From the NCBI GenBank assembly GCA_025059045.1, contig JANXEA010000013.1, forward strand, positions 97,896-161,895: a DNA stretch of 64,000 nucleotides. Reading direction: 5' to 3'. Made by a program: the position numbers and the translations under genes. The notes beneath the pieces are model-generated. The model was not told where the DNA came from and did not search any database. It saw only the letters and a list, made by a program, of their open reading frames with translations. This document shows positions 34,617 to 44,975 of this stretch, in pieces (within the stretch, counting starts at the first letter, position 1; every line of letters begins with the position of its first letter). Source of the stretch: Candidatus Bathyarchaeota archaeon (GTDB lineage Archaea > Thermoproteota > Bathyarchaeia > Bathyarchaeales > DTEX01).

Positions 34617-37600
34617 ATGAAGGCGGGAAAGATTATTGCCTTAACACTTTTTCTCTCAATTCTTGTATTAACTGGCCTAAATGTAGTATGGTCGGTAAGC
34701 GGATATGAACCTAGAGTGATTCCGAAAATCAACTACCTACCCATAGTTGAGAGGGCGAACAGAGATTATGAAGAAGTTAAAACCATTGTTAAGACGTTAT
34801 CTTCCCTGGGAACTCGCTACACAACCTCTCAGGGATACATCATTGCCAGAGATTACATTCTAGACTGGTTTAATAAGTATCTAACCAATGTCACAGTTCA
34901 CAAATATAATTTGACAGTTCTGGTTGACTACGGAGGAAATTTGACTCTAGAAGATGGAACATTCTTCAAGGCATACCCATTGATGCCGAACGTAGTGGTT
35001 CCGGTAATCGCAGAGAATGTCTCAGGACCGTTGGTATACGTTGGAACCGGAGAGCTAAATGAGCTGGACGGCAATCCAATCCAAGGGTCAATTGTTATTA
35101 TGGACTTTAACAGCGGTCTAAATTGGATAGAAGTAGCCAAGCTAGGAGCAAAAGCTGTAATATTCATAGAACCCGCGACAACGAATCGAGAGCAGGCATT
35201 AGAGAAGAGGCTTGAAAGGCTTGCATTCAAGTTCCCCAGATTCTACATTAAAAGAGAAGACGCTTCTAAGATTCTGTTGGCTCTTGCGCAAAGCAAAAAG
35301 CTTGGAAAGCCGCTAATAGGGACTCTGAACGGGCTTACAAAATGGGAGATGAGAACCGCAGAGAACATAATAGGCTTTGTTAGGGGCACAAAATATCCGA
35401 ACAATTGGGTTGTAATAGGTGCGTACTACGACTCGCTTTCCGTCGTGCCAAGCATATCCCCAGGAGCATCGGAATCTGTAAGCATGGCCATCCTTTTGAC
35501 GCTTGCAAAGTATTACAGCGAAAAACCGCCAGACTACACAGTTATGTTCGTAGCATTTTCAGGCCATCACCAAGGGATATGGGGAGCAAGAGAATTTGTG
35601 GCTGATTACGTCTATGGACCAGTATATCCTAAGGATTCTCCGCATTATAGGGCGGAAAGCATCGCAAAATATGTGGTTGCAGGGTTCGGAATAAGCATAA
35701 TCCCGGACACTCCACTCCTTTATCCAACCCCAAGCGGAGGTTTCTACATACAACCAGAAGAAGAGAAGATGCCGGGAGATGGCATAAACTACATTATAGA
35801 CACTTATAGGCTGCTTATGGAGCAGACTGGGAAAGATTATGGTCTTGAACCGCATGGCACAGGAGGAAGTCAATCAATATCATTTGCCATCTCAGCAGCT
35901 GACACCTATCCCGTGCAGAGTCCAAATTATATGAGGTGGGTTGACATGGAGGCACTTCTTGCGCCTAACAGTCCAAGGTGCCCCGGATACTTATTTATGA
36001 CTTCAAGATGCTTTGATTGGTTCTACTATACGCCTACGGATACATACGAGGCCATAGAGCCTTTGCTTCCCAATGTCAAGGAGCAGATGGAACTTCTTTA
36101 TTCCTGGCTCCACACATTTCTACATACAGATTATCTTACTAAAATCCCTGCTAACAATCCGCAGCAGCACTGGGGCCTATACTGCGATATCGGGACAGAA
36201 GGGTTAGTCTCAAACCATCAGACATACATGAGAAACTACTTCCAAGCAGTGATGTATGATGAAACCACAGGTTGGTATGTCAATGTCGCGCCAAAAGAGA
36301 ACCAGCAGCTACTTTTAGTAGTTCATACGGCTAGTCATGGAACATATGAGGGTTTAATACTCTATAGGGATCGGATAGCCTTTGTAACCTTAGCAAACGA
36401 GTCAGGTGTTGCTGAGATCATCGGCGAGATTGGCAGCGAGCACTTAGATAGGTCTTGGCAGCACCACGAAATGTTCAACATGTATCTCTTAGATTCAAAG
36501 GGTAATGTTCTTATGGCAAGAGATCTCGGACAATACAATCTTCCACAAACAATATATTGGCATCTCACAGGGGCTGTATGTCGAGGTCAAAGCAACTTCA
36601 ACCTCAGGCGTGTTGTTCTATTTCCATGCGCGGCTTTCGTCCTCTTCGATTATATTGAGCCAGACTATCTAGACCTTTCATATCTATCCTTTGTCATGAG
36701 CGTCAGATACTTCATCGGCCACACACCGATCATCCACCATAATTTGCCGAGGGTCGAAGCCTCGGAGAGGCTCTATTATGACCTAGGTCCGAACATCGCT
36801 ATGGCATACGTGGAACCCAACGTGCCATTAGAATTTATTATATACTCCCCATACGCAGCCAACAGACCATACGCAATCTTCACAAACGCGACAAAGGATA
36901 ATCGTGAAGGTTACGGATACACCCTCAGGCAGGGTGAGCAATTCATAATAAGCATATACGATTACGCTAGGGACCTATTCTATATCAATGAAGAGAGGAT
37001 TATGAGGGTGGCCGAGCCGGCCAAAATATCTGGAATCTACACGGAACTGCATGCCAAGTCACGTATCCTTCTTGAAGAGATGAGAGCCGCCTTAAAGAGT
37101 TACAATTACAGTGTTGCGTATGTCAAGGCGGTTGAAGCTTGGAAGAATGAAATTGAAGCATATGCCTCGCTAAGGAGCACACTAGAGGACACAATCTTTA
37201 CTGTCCCATTCTTCTGCGCCCTGATAATACCGTTCGTATTCTTGGCGGAAAGATTATTCCTCCATTACTCCGGGTATAAGAGGTTGGGCGCAATTGTCGC
37301 CATCTATGCAGGGCTAGTAGCAATATTTTCTATAATGCATCCAGGTTTCACGATAGCGTCCTCAGCAATGATGGTTCTAGTTAGCTTTGCAATATTGGCT
37401 CTGGTAATACCTATCCTCTTCATAATAGGTAGCCAGACAAACACACTGTTGAACGCGATAAGACGAAGAGAGCTCGGGATGCACGTCGCGGAGATAGGGC
37501 GTATGTCCTTCGCAACCACAGCATTCTCGACTGGAATAGAAAACATGAGGAAGACAAGGTTCAGAACGGCTCTCACACTGATCTCAATCTTGATACTAAG

Positions 37601-39287
37601 CTTAGCATTAGTTCTGTTCACATCTGTCGCTGGCGTTCAGATGGTCAGGAAGACAGAGCAGTCCCCGAAGTATACTCCGCCATTCGAAGGAATAGTCGTC
37701 ATGAGAGAAAACTTCGGGGAGACCCTAGAGGGGTTCAGGTATGGCATTGGCATAAGAGCCATTCAATACCTCAAGGCTAAATATGGGTCAGAAGCCATAA
37801 TTGCCCCTAGAATCTGGTTTATAGCAACGCATCCAAGCCGAGTATCATGCGGTTTGATCGTATGCAGATTGCCCCAAGAGAAGGAGCCATCAGGCAAACC
37901 CACTCTAATCAGGGGCATAACCCTATTAACGCCTGAAGAAGCAAAGCTTACAGGTGTGGCCCAAGCCTTAGTCGGAAACAACAGCGACTGGTTTAATGAG
38001 CAGGACCTCTATGCATGTATTCTACCCGATATTATTGCTGAACGTTTAGGAATCCCGAAAGACCTTTCCCCAGAGAGGGGCAAGTACAAGATAAACCTAT
38101 GTGGCTTGGTACTCAGTGTAGTCGGAATAGTTGAAGACGGCTTCTTCGATGCGATAGTTGACTTAACTGGCTTCGCCCTGACACCAATCGATAGAAGGGT
38201 GTCAGTTTCGCCGCCAGCACAGCTGTTTACAAGCGAGACGATAATATTGCCGGCGAAGCTAGCTCCTTACTTGAGACAGCATTGGAGGAACTCTGAGATA
38301 GTTGAGGGGGTTATGACGAGCAGCGTTGCACTCAAGTTTCTGAACAGGAGCGCAAATATAGATAAGGCTGGCGAAATCTTCAGCATGTTCAGAGGCTCGA
38401 CATCGCAGGTCTGGGTGTACCAAGACAAGAATCTATACACGCTGACGGTATCCGTTTCTGTTAAGAGTACAGGTATGGCTGAGCAGAGCATCGCGCTTGT
38501 CCTCGTAGGACTAACAATATTCAACCTTATGCTGGGAAGCGTACATGAGAGGAAAAGAGACCTATTTATCTATAGCTCCGTTGGTCTAAGCCCCATTCAC
38601 ATATCAATAATGTTCATAGCGGAGGCGGCCGTATACGCGGTTGTCGGAAGCCTCATCGGTTATGTGGTGGCGATGACTGTTGGACGGGCTGCTGTTACGT
38701 TGGGTCTCCAATTGGGCTTCATGAACTACGCTTCAGGATGGGTGGCAGGAGCAATAGGAGTCTCACTCCTTGCAACAATCTTGTCAACCTTGTATCCAAC
38801 AATATCCGCTGCGAGAATGATCACACCCTCATTGGAAAGGAGATGGAGGATACCTACGAAGCCTGTTGGAGACGAATGGTCAATACCGCTTCCCTTCTTC
38901 CCAGCGGATGAGAGAGAAGCGGCGGGCATACTAAACTTCATTAAAGAATACTTTGAGCATCATATGAGCCCAGTCGCGCCAGAGTTCTCTGTCTCATCCC
39001 TAAATATAATGGAAACCCGCGTTGAAGGTTTCCCAGCACTAATCCTTGATGCTGAAACGAGGATAGTACCATATGAGCAAGGGATAAGACAGAGGACAAA
39101 GATACAGCTGATCAACAGATCGGGGAAATGGAACATCGTAATACATCTGACGAGGCTTACGGGAACTTCGAAGGCATGGGCTGACCATAATAGAGCGTTC
39201 CTCACAAAGGTTAGAGAACAATTCCTATTGTGGAGAGGTCTTCCGCCAGAAGAAAGGCGGAAGTACTTGAAAGAGGAAAAGAAATAG
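34617..39287 (+). CDS. giant FtsX-type permease with degenerate M28-peptidase ectodomain
   Basis: A 1556-residue protein. After a signal-anchor (about residues 5-27) comes an exported M28-like region with a PA-like insert (about 120-235) and the pseudo-catalytic core (about 245-485). Recognisable M28 metal positions are changed: GAHYDS is GAYYDS (Y270), the ND of PGAND is SE (E286), the Glu-Glu of the catalytic motif is H317-H318, and YHTP is YYTP (Y471). A beta-rich region follows, then membrane segments near 880-960, an FtsX core, the last three helices near 1300-1420, and a cytosolic tail. Start uncertain; TTG 34548 and ATG 34581 are in frame. Confidence 0.8.
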   Translation: MKAGKIIALTLFLSILVLTGLNVVWSVSGYEPRVIPKINYLPIVERANRDYEEVKTIVKTLSSLGTRYTTSQGYIIARDYILDWFNKYLTNVTVHKYNLTVLVDYGGNLTLEDGTFFKAYPLMPNVVVPVIAENVSGPLVYVGTGELNELDGNPIQGSIVIMDFNSGLNWIEVAKLGAKAVIFIEPATTNREQALEKRLERLAFKFPRFYIKREDASKILLALAQSKKLGKPLIGTLNGLTKWEMRTAENIIGFVRGTKYPNNWVVIGAYYDSLSVVPSISPGASESVSMAILLTLAKYYSEKPPDYTVMFVAFSGHHQGIWGAREFVADYVYGPVYPKDSPHYRAESIAKYVVAGFGISIIPDTPLLYPTPSGGFYIQPEEEKMPGDGINYIIDTYRLLMEQTGKDYGLEPHGTGGSQSISFAISAADTYPVQSPNYMRWVDMEALLAPNSPRCPGYLFMTSRCFDWFYYTPTDTYEAIEPLLPNVKEQMELLYSWLHTFLHTDYLTKIPANNPQQHWGLYCDIGTEGLVSNHQTYMRNYFQAVMYDETTGWYVNVAPKENQQLLLVVHTASHGTYEGLILYRDRIAFVTLANESGVAEIIGEIGSEHLDRSWQHHEMFNMYLLDSKGNVLMARDLGQYNLPQTIYWHLTGAVCRGQSNFNLRRVVLFPCAAFVLFDYIEPDYLDLSYLSFVMSVRYFIGHTPIIHHNLPRVEASERLYYDLGPNIAMAYVEPNVPLEFIIYSPYAANRPYAIFTNATKDNREGYGYTLRQGEQFIISIYDYARDLFYINEERIMRVAEPAKISGIYTELHAKSRILLEEMRAALKSYNYSVAYVKAVEAWKNEIEAYASLRSTLEDTIFTVPFFCALIIPFVFLAERLFLHYSGYKRLGAIVAIYAGLVAIFSIMHPGFTIASSAMMVLVSFAILALVIPILFIIGSQTNTLLNAIRRRELGMHVAEIGRMSFATTAFSTGIENMRKTRFRTALTLISILILSLALVLFTSVAGVQMVRKTEQSPKYTPPFEGIVVMRENFGETLEGFRYGIGIRAIQYLKAKYGSEAIIAPRIWFIATHPSRVSCGLIVCRLPQEKEPSGKPTLIRGITLLTPEEAKLTGVAQALVGNNSDWFNEQDLYACILPDIIAERLGIPKDLSPERGKYKINLCGLVLSVVGIVEDGFFDAIVDLTGFALTPIDRRVSVSPPAQLFTSETIILPAKLAPYLRQHWRNSEIVEGVMTSSVALKFLNRSANIDKAGEIFSMFRGSTSQVWVYQDKNLYTLTVSVSVKSTGMAEQSIALVLVGLTIFNLMLGSVHERKRDLFIYSSVGLSPIHISIMFIAEAAVYAVVGSLIGYVVAMTVGRAAVTLGLQLGFMNYASGWVAGAIGVSLLATILSTLYPTISAARMITPSLERRWRIPTKPVGDEWSIPLPFFPADEREAAGILNFIKEYFEHHMSPVAPEFSVSSLNIMETRVEGFPALILDAETRIVPYEQGIRQRTKIQLINRSGKWNIVIHLTRLTGTSKAWADHNRAFLTKVREQFLLWRGLPPEERRKYLKEEKK

Positions 39288-39297
39288 GTGAGGTGGG

Positions 39298-41202
39298 ATG
39301 GAAAAATCTGGCAGCTCCGAAAAACTCCTGAGAAGCGGGCTTACACCAGTCACAGTGATAGCTCTGCTCTACGCAATCTTCGTATTTCAACCAGCCATGG
39401 TCTGGCTGTCGCTGACTACGGGTGGAGGGCTAGGCGCCATAAGCTGGATAACAGTAATAATATTTGCGGAGATAATGAGGCTCTCTGGAAAACCCATAAG
39501 CAAACAAGAGGCAACAATCATATTCCTCCTCGCGGCCGTTGGGGGAAGCATGGCTGGAACACCCTTCTTCATAAACATGATTTACAGGGCCTATTATGCC
39601 CAGTCGCCCATCGCTAAACTATTCGGAATTGCGGATGAGATACCGAGATGGTGGGCTTCAACAAGTATTGAGGCGTGGCAGAGGAGAACTTTTCTACACC
39701 CAAGCTGGACGCAGCCAATCATCATCGGGATAATCATGCTAATTCTGGGGGAAGCCGTAAACCTGAGCATGGGCCTCATCACCCGAGAGATATATATCAG
39801 ATCGATGAAGCTACCCTTCCCAATGCAGGAGGTTTCAGCAGTGGGAATCGCCACTATCGTCGAGCCGGAACAGGAGAAGAGAACAATCTTCCTGATCGGA
39901 AGCCTATTCGGAATTATATATGGATTCATACTTTATGGTCCACCCATACTGAATCAGCTACTCACAGGCGTCCCCAGCAGCGCACCTATACCATGGGCTG
40001 ACATGAACGAAATCATCCAGACAGGCATACCTGGAGCAAGCTTCGGAATAGCGACAAGCTTACTGACCCTTATAGGCGGATTTATATTGCCGTTCAGCAC
40101 GGTTGTGAGCATTCTTGCAGGATCAGTCGCATTGTACATGATTGCCAATCCGCTGCTCGTCAGCCTCCGTCTAACAGGGTTCGCGGAAGAATACTTCTAT
40201 GGTATGAGCATAGCTGACATCATGTATAGGACGAACCTTCATGCGTGGGCGGGACCTTTAGTTGGCGTTGCCTTGGGAGCAGCTGTGATCCCGCTGCTAC
40301 AAGCCAGAAAGGCAATAGCCGCGGGTTTCAGATCGCTGTCGAAGATAGAGAAAGGCGGTCTCAGTGTCACATCTCTACCAGTTCTACTTGCAATATGGCT
40401 AGGCTCCTCAGTCGCCTCGGTCGCCATAACCTACATGCTAATACCAGCAGGGATAATCTATCTCCTAGTAATGCTCGGATTCTCGGTTGGCTGGTCATTC
40501 ATTTGGACGATGATCAACGCGTATTCCCTAGGTGTAACCGGCCTCCAGATAGGAGAGCCCCGGCAGGTCATACCAATATTTAAGTACTCATATATCTCGA
40601 CCGGGTTCTATCAGGGCAAAGACATATGGTTCATGGATCCGATTATAGGCACAGGGGGAGCCGGATGGTGCGGAACATTTAAGGTCTGCGAATTAAACGA
40701 CACGGATCCTATAAGCCTAATAAAAGTCTTCCTATTAGTGCTGCCGATAGTTACGGTAATGGGCTTCGTTTACGTTCAGAACTTCTGGTCAATAGCGCCT
40801 ATCCCCTCCGTGATGTATCAATATACTGCCATATACTGGCCGATATCGGCAACGAACGACTCACTCTGGATAGCAGGCAGAATGTTCACCGCATTTGATC
40901 CCATATGGGTTGCTGGAGCATTCGCGTTGACTCTTGCAGGCGGAATCATAATTGCGGTGCTGAAAATACCCGCAAGCATAATAGGGCTGGCTGTCGGAGT
41001 AAACACTGCAATACCCTATGCAGTAACAATATTCCTCGGAGGAATAATAGGAAGATTTATCGAGTGGAGAATTGGAAGGGACTGGTGGAGACGAAACAGA
41101 ATGGTTCTAAGTGCAGGCCTCTCACTCGGAGAATCCACATCAATCATAATCGTAAGCGTAATAGGGATGATCACGCGGTCCCTCTGGGTAATGCCATATT
41201 AG
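39298..41202 (+). CDS. second OPT-like membrane transporter
   Basis: A 634-residue multi-spanning protein homologous to the transporter at 31.6 kb: ITREIYIRSMKLPFPMQE corresponds to the LPFP loop there, and GTFKVCELNDTDPISLIKV to the later FKV segment. It has many glycine-rich helices such as LVGVALGAAVIPLL. GAGGTG lies directly before the ATG, 10 bases after the giant permease stop, so the two are translationally coupled. Substrate unknown. The pairing of two different OPT-like proteins suggests a heteromeric or dual-substrate transporter. Confidence 0.75.
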   Translation: MEKSGSSEKLLRSGLTPVTVIALLYAIFVFQPAMVWLSLTTGGGLGAISWITVIIFAEIMRLSGKPISKQEATIIFLLAAVGGSMAGTPFFINMIYRAYYAQSPIAKLFGIADEIPRWWASTSIEAWQRRTFLHPSWTQPIIIGIIMLILGEAVNLSMGLITREIYIRSMKLPFPMQEVSAVGIATIVEPEQEKRTIFLIGSLFGIIYGFILYGPPILNQLLTGVPSSAPIPWADMNEIIQTGIPGASFGIATSLLTLIGGFILPFSTVVSILAGSVALYMIANPLLVSLRLTGFAEEYFYGMSIADIMYRTNLHAWAGPLVGVALGAAVIPLLQARKAIAAGFRSLSKIEKGGLSVTSLPVLLAIWLGSSVASVAITYMLIPAGIIYLLVMLGFSVGWSFIWTMINAYSLGVTGLQIGEPRQVIPIFKYSYISTGFYQGKDIWFMDPIIGTGGAGWCGTFKVCELNDTDPISLIKVFLLVLPIVTVMGFVYVQNFWSIAPIPSVMYQYTAIYWPISATNDSLWIAGRMFTAFDPIWVAGAFALTLAGGIIIAVLKIPASIIGLAVGVNTAIPYAVTIFLGGIIGRFIEWRIGRDWWRRNRMVLSAGLSLGESTSIIIVSVIGMITRSLWVMPY

Positions 41203-41249
41203 AATAGACTTCTCCCATCATGCATGACGCGGTCCTAATCCCTTGGCCA

Positions 41250-41636
41250 TTAGAAATCCTCCTCTTTTTCCTCCCCCTGTAAAGAAGAGTAGATGAGATA
41301 GGCTAAGACGATGAGATCAAGCAGGTAGATGAGAAGTAGGTTGAGAAAAACGTCTAAGCCGTAGATAGAGATTGCCTTTCCAAAATCGACTAAGATATTA
41401 ATTATGATGGCGAAGGCGGCTATGACACGTCCAATCGGCCATGAAAGAAATATGATTATGCCTGAGACAACATAGATTATGCATATTGACAATGGAATAA
41501 GCGGGTCGAAAGGAGGGCGGAAGAAGACTCCAAGATCAAAGTTTACCATATACAGCTGGATGGTGACCCTGAACAATCCAAATAGCAGCATGAAAAGCCC
41601 CGAAAGGACTACCCCTAAAGATAATTCTCTAGCCAT
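41250..41636 (-). CDS. small four-helix membrane protein
   Basis: A protein of about 128 residues with four hydrophobic segments (VVLSGLFMLLFGLF, ICIIYVVSGIIIFLSW, VIAAFAIIINILV and LLLIYLLDLIVLAYLIY) and an acidic tail EEKEEDF. It is on the opposite strand to the flanking membrane genes. The start may be the ATG at 41636 or the TTG at 41687, which would add 17 residues. No family is recognised. Confidence 0.6.
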   Translation of the reverse strand: MARELSLGVVLSGLFMLLFGLFRVTIQLYMVNFDLGVFFRPPFDPLIPLSICIIYVVSGIIIFLSWPIGRVIAAFAIIINILVDFGKAISIYGLDVFLNLLLIYLLDLIVLAYLIYSSLQGEEKEEDF

Positions 41637-41802
41637 TATAACCAGCCCGGCAACCTGAAAGATTTTACATAAAACTTTATTTAACAATTATGCAAAGGCT
41701 ATTCTCTCCATTACTAATCCGTAACCAACGTCAATATTTATATCAAAATTAAAATTTTGGGAACACTTAAATATGGAGTAACGAAAAAAGATATGAAAAG
41801 AT

Positions 41803-44800
41803 ATGTCGCGCGGACAGATTACGCCGGTACTGCTCGCCGCCCTGATGTTCGCAACCCTGCGAATATATGTCTGCGAAGCTCAGATCGAACCTATCATATA
41901 TGGAAGGGTGAGGGATGCTGTTACCGGTCAGCCAATTATTGGAGCGACAGTAATCATTTGGAATCTGAATCGCAATATGAGAGAGGTTTACCAAACCAGC
42001 GTTAATGGAGAATACGTGATATCAGGTTCAATCCTATTATGGAATGATCAGTACCTGGTCTATGCGTTTCGTGGGAACCTTACAGATGGAAGATTGGATT
42101 ACGTTCCTGGAATGTATGAATTCAAGCTTGCCTACGGCGAAGTTTCAAAGAATGTTTCAATGCAGCTGCTGCCAGGCGCATCTATAACAATAGATGGAAG
42201 CTTCTACTCGCCTGAATCTTCATCTCTTGGAGAACGATATTTAGTAACAGTAAATCCTGAACTAGGCTACCTCCCCCAAACAGAGACGAGATATCTGAGA
42301 GAGTATGGAGACTCGTCCTATGCAAGGCTACTCGGCATCAGCCGGCGAGTAGTTGTCGTACCAGCTAATATACCCATAAAATTGGTGGTTGAGACAGCAT
42401 TTCTTATTGAAGAGTATAGGATGGATTATGGAGTTGTATATAAGACCTACAGCTTCCGAACTGAGAGGTTGACGCTTGACGATTTTGGAAGACCATTCAA
42501 CCTCACACAGGCCCAGCAAATCTCCCTCAATCTATCAGAGTACTCGCTGAGACATGGCATGAATATGCTTAACAACAGAATATCCGAGGTCTCCTCAAGC
42601 CTGGACGAGGCTCAGAGAATAGGGTTTGTAGTCTTCGAGGATAGGTCGAAACTTGCTGAAGCTGAATCTAGGCTCACCGAGGCTGGAAAATATCTTGAAA
42701 GGAAAAACTATACAGAATGCTGGGTAGTGCTCAGCGATATCCTAACAAGGACGAAGCTCATCACATTAAATCTAAATAACATGAAAACTGTCAGTATAAC
42801 AAGCGCGGTCTACATGCCAGCAATCCTTGCAATATTCAGCGTTATCCTAGCCTTCTTCTTCTTTGAGAACGAGAAGAGGAAGCTTATCTCAAGCATCATG
42901 ATCTATACCGCCTTCCTAGGCATTTTCTACATCATATACCCTGGGGCGCATCTCATAATGGATCTGAATAGGATATTATTCATAGAATCCGCTGTAATCT
43001 CAGTTGCGGCGACATTGCTTGTCGTCTTCGGGGTTCCAAAGATATGGAAGGAAAGGCAGATTGAAGGTGAAGTGTCACTGAAGAGCGCAGTCTCAATCCT
43101 CTTCTCGATGGGGAAGAGGCAGATAAGACGAAAGAAACTTAGAGGATTCTTCACGATACTCTCCACCGTCATCCTCGTTCTGGCATTCGTTTCTCTAACA
43201 TCCTTCGGAACAGTCTTCGACATAGTTGCAGAGAACATAAACGTTAACCCAGGTGCAAATGGGATACTTGTAAAACGGCTTCAGAATGCGACTTCAATAT
43301 TATCAAGCCCGCTTCCCATCAGTGACATGGAGATAATATCTGGGCTCTATAGCGCAATGACGCTCTCACCTAGATTTGAGAGTTCCCCAAGCATGAACCC
43401 CATAGCTCAAATCATCAACCCCGCAAATAACAAGGATTTACCAATATATGGGATTGAGGGGGTGTCGCTTGCAGATGATCCTGTGATGAAAATTAGAACA
43501 GGCCTAATAAGCATGGGAAGACCCTTCAATGAGAGCGTGGCCGACGAAATAATTGTCAGCAGCACGGCAGCCTCGATCCTGGGACTAGGATTAAACCAGA
43601 CAGTCTACCTAAGCATAGCAGGTGTATCGGGCTTTATTGGCAACTTCACAGTTGTGGGCATATTCTCTGACTCTGTATATGCAGGTATCATTGACCTTGA
43701 CGGGCAATCCTTCGGGCCGATAAGGCTTCTTCCCGACGGAACCCCAAGAGTTTGCAACGCTACCGAGGTTATACTCATGCATTGGAAGACGGCTAACATG
43801 CTCCAGGAGAAGATTAATGAAATCGCGGGAAAGGGAGCGCCTCAAATTGCAGTGATTCATGAGATAATCTTCCAGCCATCTGCCACAGTTAAAATTCAGG
43901 ATATGATAAAAACCCTAATATACTCCTTCCATTACGATGTCTTCATCTCATCGAATAATATTATAACACATTATTTCATAGGGTCCTTTTACGAGATAAA
44001 AGGAGCCGCTGAGCTAATAATCCCTCTAGCGATGGTAATCCTCAATATAGGCACGGTTATGCTTAACGCTGTGTATGAGAGGCGTGGGGAGCTTAGAGTA
44101 CTCTCAATGCTAGGTCTCAATCCGGCTCATATAAGGTTCATGTTCTTGGCGGAAGCCATAATAGTAGGCATGGTTGGAGGTGGAGTTGGATACCTCTTCG
44201 GGCTGGGCTTCTATCGGATCGCAACCTTCTTCGGGCAAACATTAATGGTGAGGGAGAAGCTAGAATGGTGGTGGAGCGCGATAGGCTTCGCGGTTGCAAT
44301 GATTGCATCCGTCATCTCAGCGATTAGACCAGCAATCCTTGCTGTTAGGCTATATACGCCATCAATGGTCCGCAAATTCAAGCTCAGCGAGCAGGAGCAG
44401 AGAACACGCAGAGAGGAGATATTCAAGGTTTATCAGGCCAAGGAGGTAAGCATGCCCGTTAAGATCCTCCCAAGCGAGCTGCCATTCTTCTGCGGCCTCG
44501 TACTCAATAGGCTTGAAGAGATGAAGACGGGGGCAATGGAGAGGGTTGAGGAGGTTAAGGAGATACCGGAAATAGAGAATGTGAAGGGTGAACTTGTAAA
44601 GGCGATTAACTTCAACTACTACTTTACTATCTCGGGAACAAGAAGAGGCACAAATAACGAGCTGATATGCATCAAGAGTCCCGGGGAAGATTATTATCGT
44701 GTAAGGCTAAAATCGAAACCAGCCGCTCCAGGCATGCCTGAAGACTCAATAGACAGAACAATAGATTTCGTCCACTCCCTCTGTATTGAGTGGAGCAAGA

Positions 44801-44826
44801 ACAAGAAGAGGATAATCGGCGGCTAA
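41803..44826 (+). CDS. giant FtsX-type permease with carboxypeptidase-regulatory-like N-terminus
   Basis: A 1007-residue protein. A signal peptide (residues 1-26) is followed by IYGRVRDAVTGQPIIGATVII, the signature of a carboxypeptidase-regulatory-like (transthyretin-type) beta domain, then a beta-rich and coiled exported region with SLDEAQRIGFVV and AESRLTEAGKYLE. Three membrane helices occur near 335-415. The FtsX core runs from about 445 to 870 with YERRGELRVLSMLGLNPAH, and a cytosolic tail follows. The layout matches the 34.6 kb permease although the ectodomains differ. No ATPase partner is adjacent. A TATA box ATTTATATC lies at 41736-41744. Confidence 0.8.
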   Translation: MSRGQITPVLLAALMFATLRIYVCEAQIEPIIYGRVRDAVTGQPIIGATVIIWNLNRNMREVYQTSVNGEYVISGSILLWNDQYLVYAFRGNLTDGRLDYVPGMYEFKLAYGEVSKNVSMQLLPGASITIDGSFYSPESSSLGERYLVTVNPELGYLPQTETRYLREYGDSSYARLLGISRRVVVVPANIPIKLVVETAFLIEEYRMDYGVVYKTYSFRTERLTLDDFGRPFNLTQAQQISLNLSEYSLRHGMNMLNNRISEVSSSLDEAQRIGFVVFEDRSKLAEAESRLTEAGKYLERKNYTECWVVLSDILTRTKLITLNLNNMKTVSITSAVYMPAILAIFSVILAFFFFENEKRKLISSIMIYTAFLGIFYIIYPGAHLIMDLNRILFIESAVISVAATLLVVFGVPKIWKERQIEGEVSLKSAVSILFSMGKRQIRRKKLRGFFTILSTVILVLAFVSLTSFGTVFDIVAENINVNPGANGILVKRLQNATSILSSPLPISDMEIISGLYSAMTLSPRFESSPSMNPIAQIINPANNKDLPIYGIEGVSLADDPVMKIRTGLISMGRPFNESVADEIIVSSTAASILGLGLNQTVYLSIAGVSGFIGNFTVVGIFSDSVYAGIIDLDGQSFGPIRLLPDGTPRVCNATEVILMHWKTANMLQEKINEIAGKGAPQIAVIHEIIFQPSATVKIQDMIKTLIYSFHYDVFISSNNIITHYFIGSFYEIKGAAELIIPLAMVILNIGTVMLNAVYERRGELRVLSMLGLNPAHIRFMFLAEAIIVGMVGGGVGYLFGLGFYRIATFFGQTLMVREKLEWWWSAIGFAVAMIASVISAIRPAILAVRLYTPSMVRKFKLSEQEQRTRREEIFKVYQAKEVSMPVKILPSELPFFCGLVLNRLEEMKTGAMERVEEVKEIPEIENVKGELVKAINFNYYFTISGTRRGTNNELICIKSPGEDYYRVRLKSKPAAPGMPEDSIDRTIDFVHSLCIEWSKNKKRIIGG

Positions 44827-44975
44827 ACCTAAAATTTATTCTCAAAACATTCGGATAGATTCTCCAACATCAAACTGGGATGTAGGCCGGGCGGAAACAG
44901 ACTTTCACTAACTGTTGTCTCCTAAACCATAATTATGATAGGAGGGAGGCTTGCAATTCATAAAATAAAGCAACG

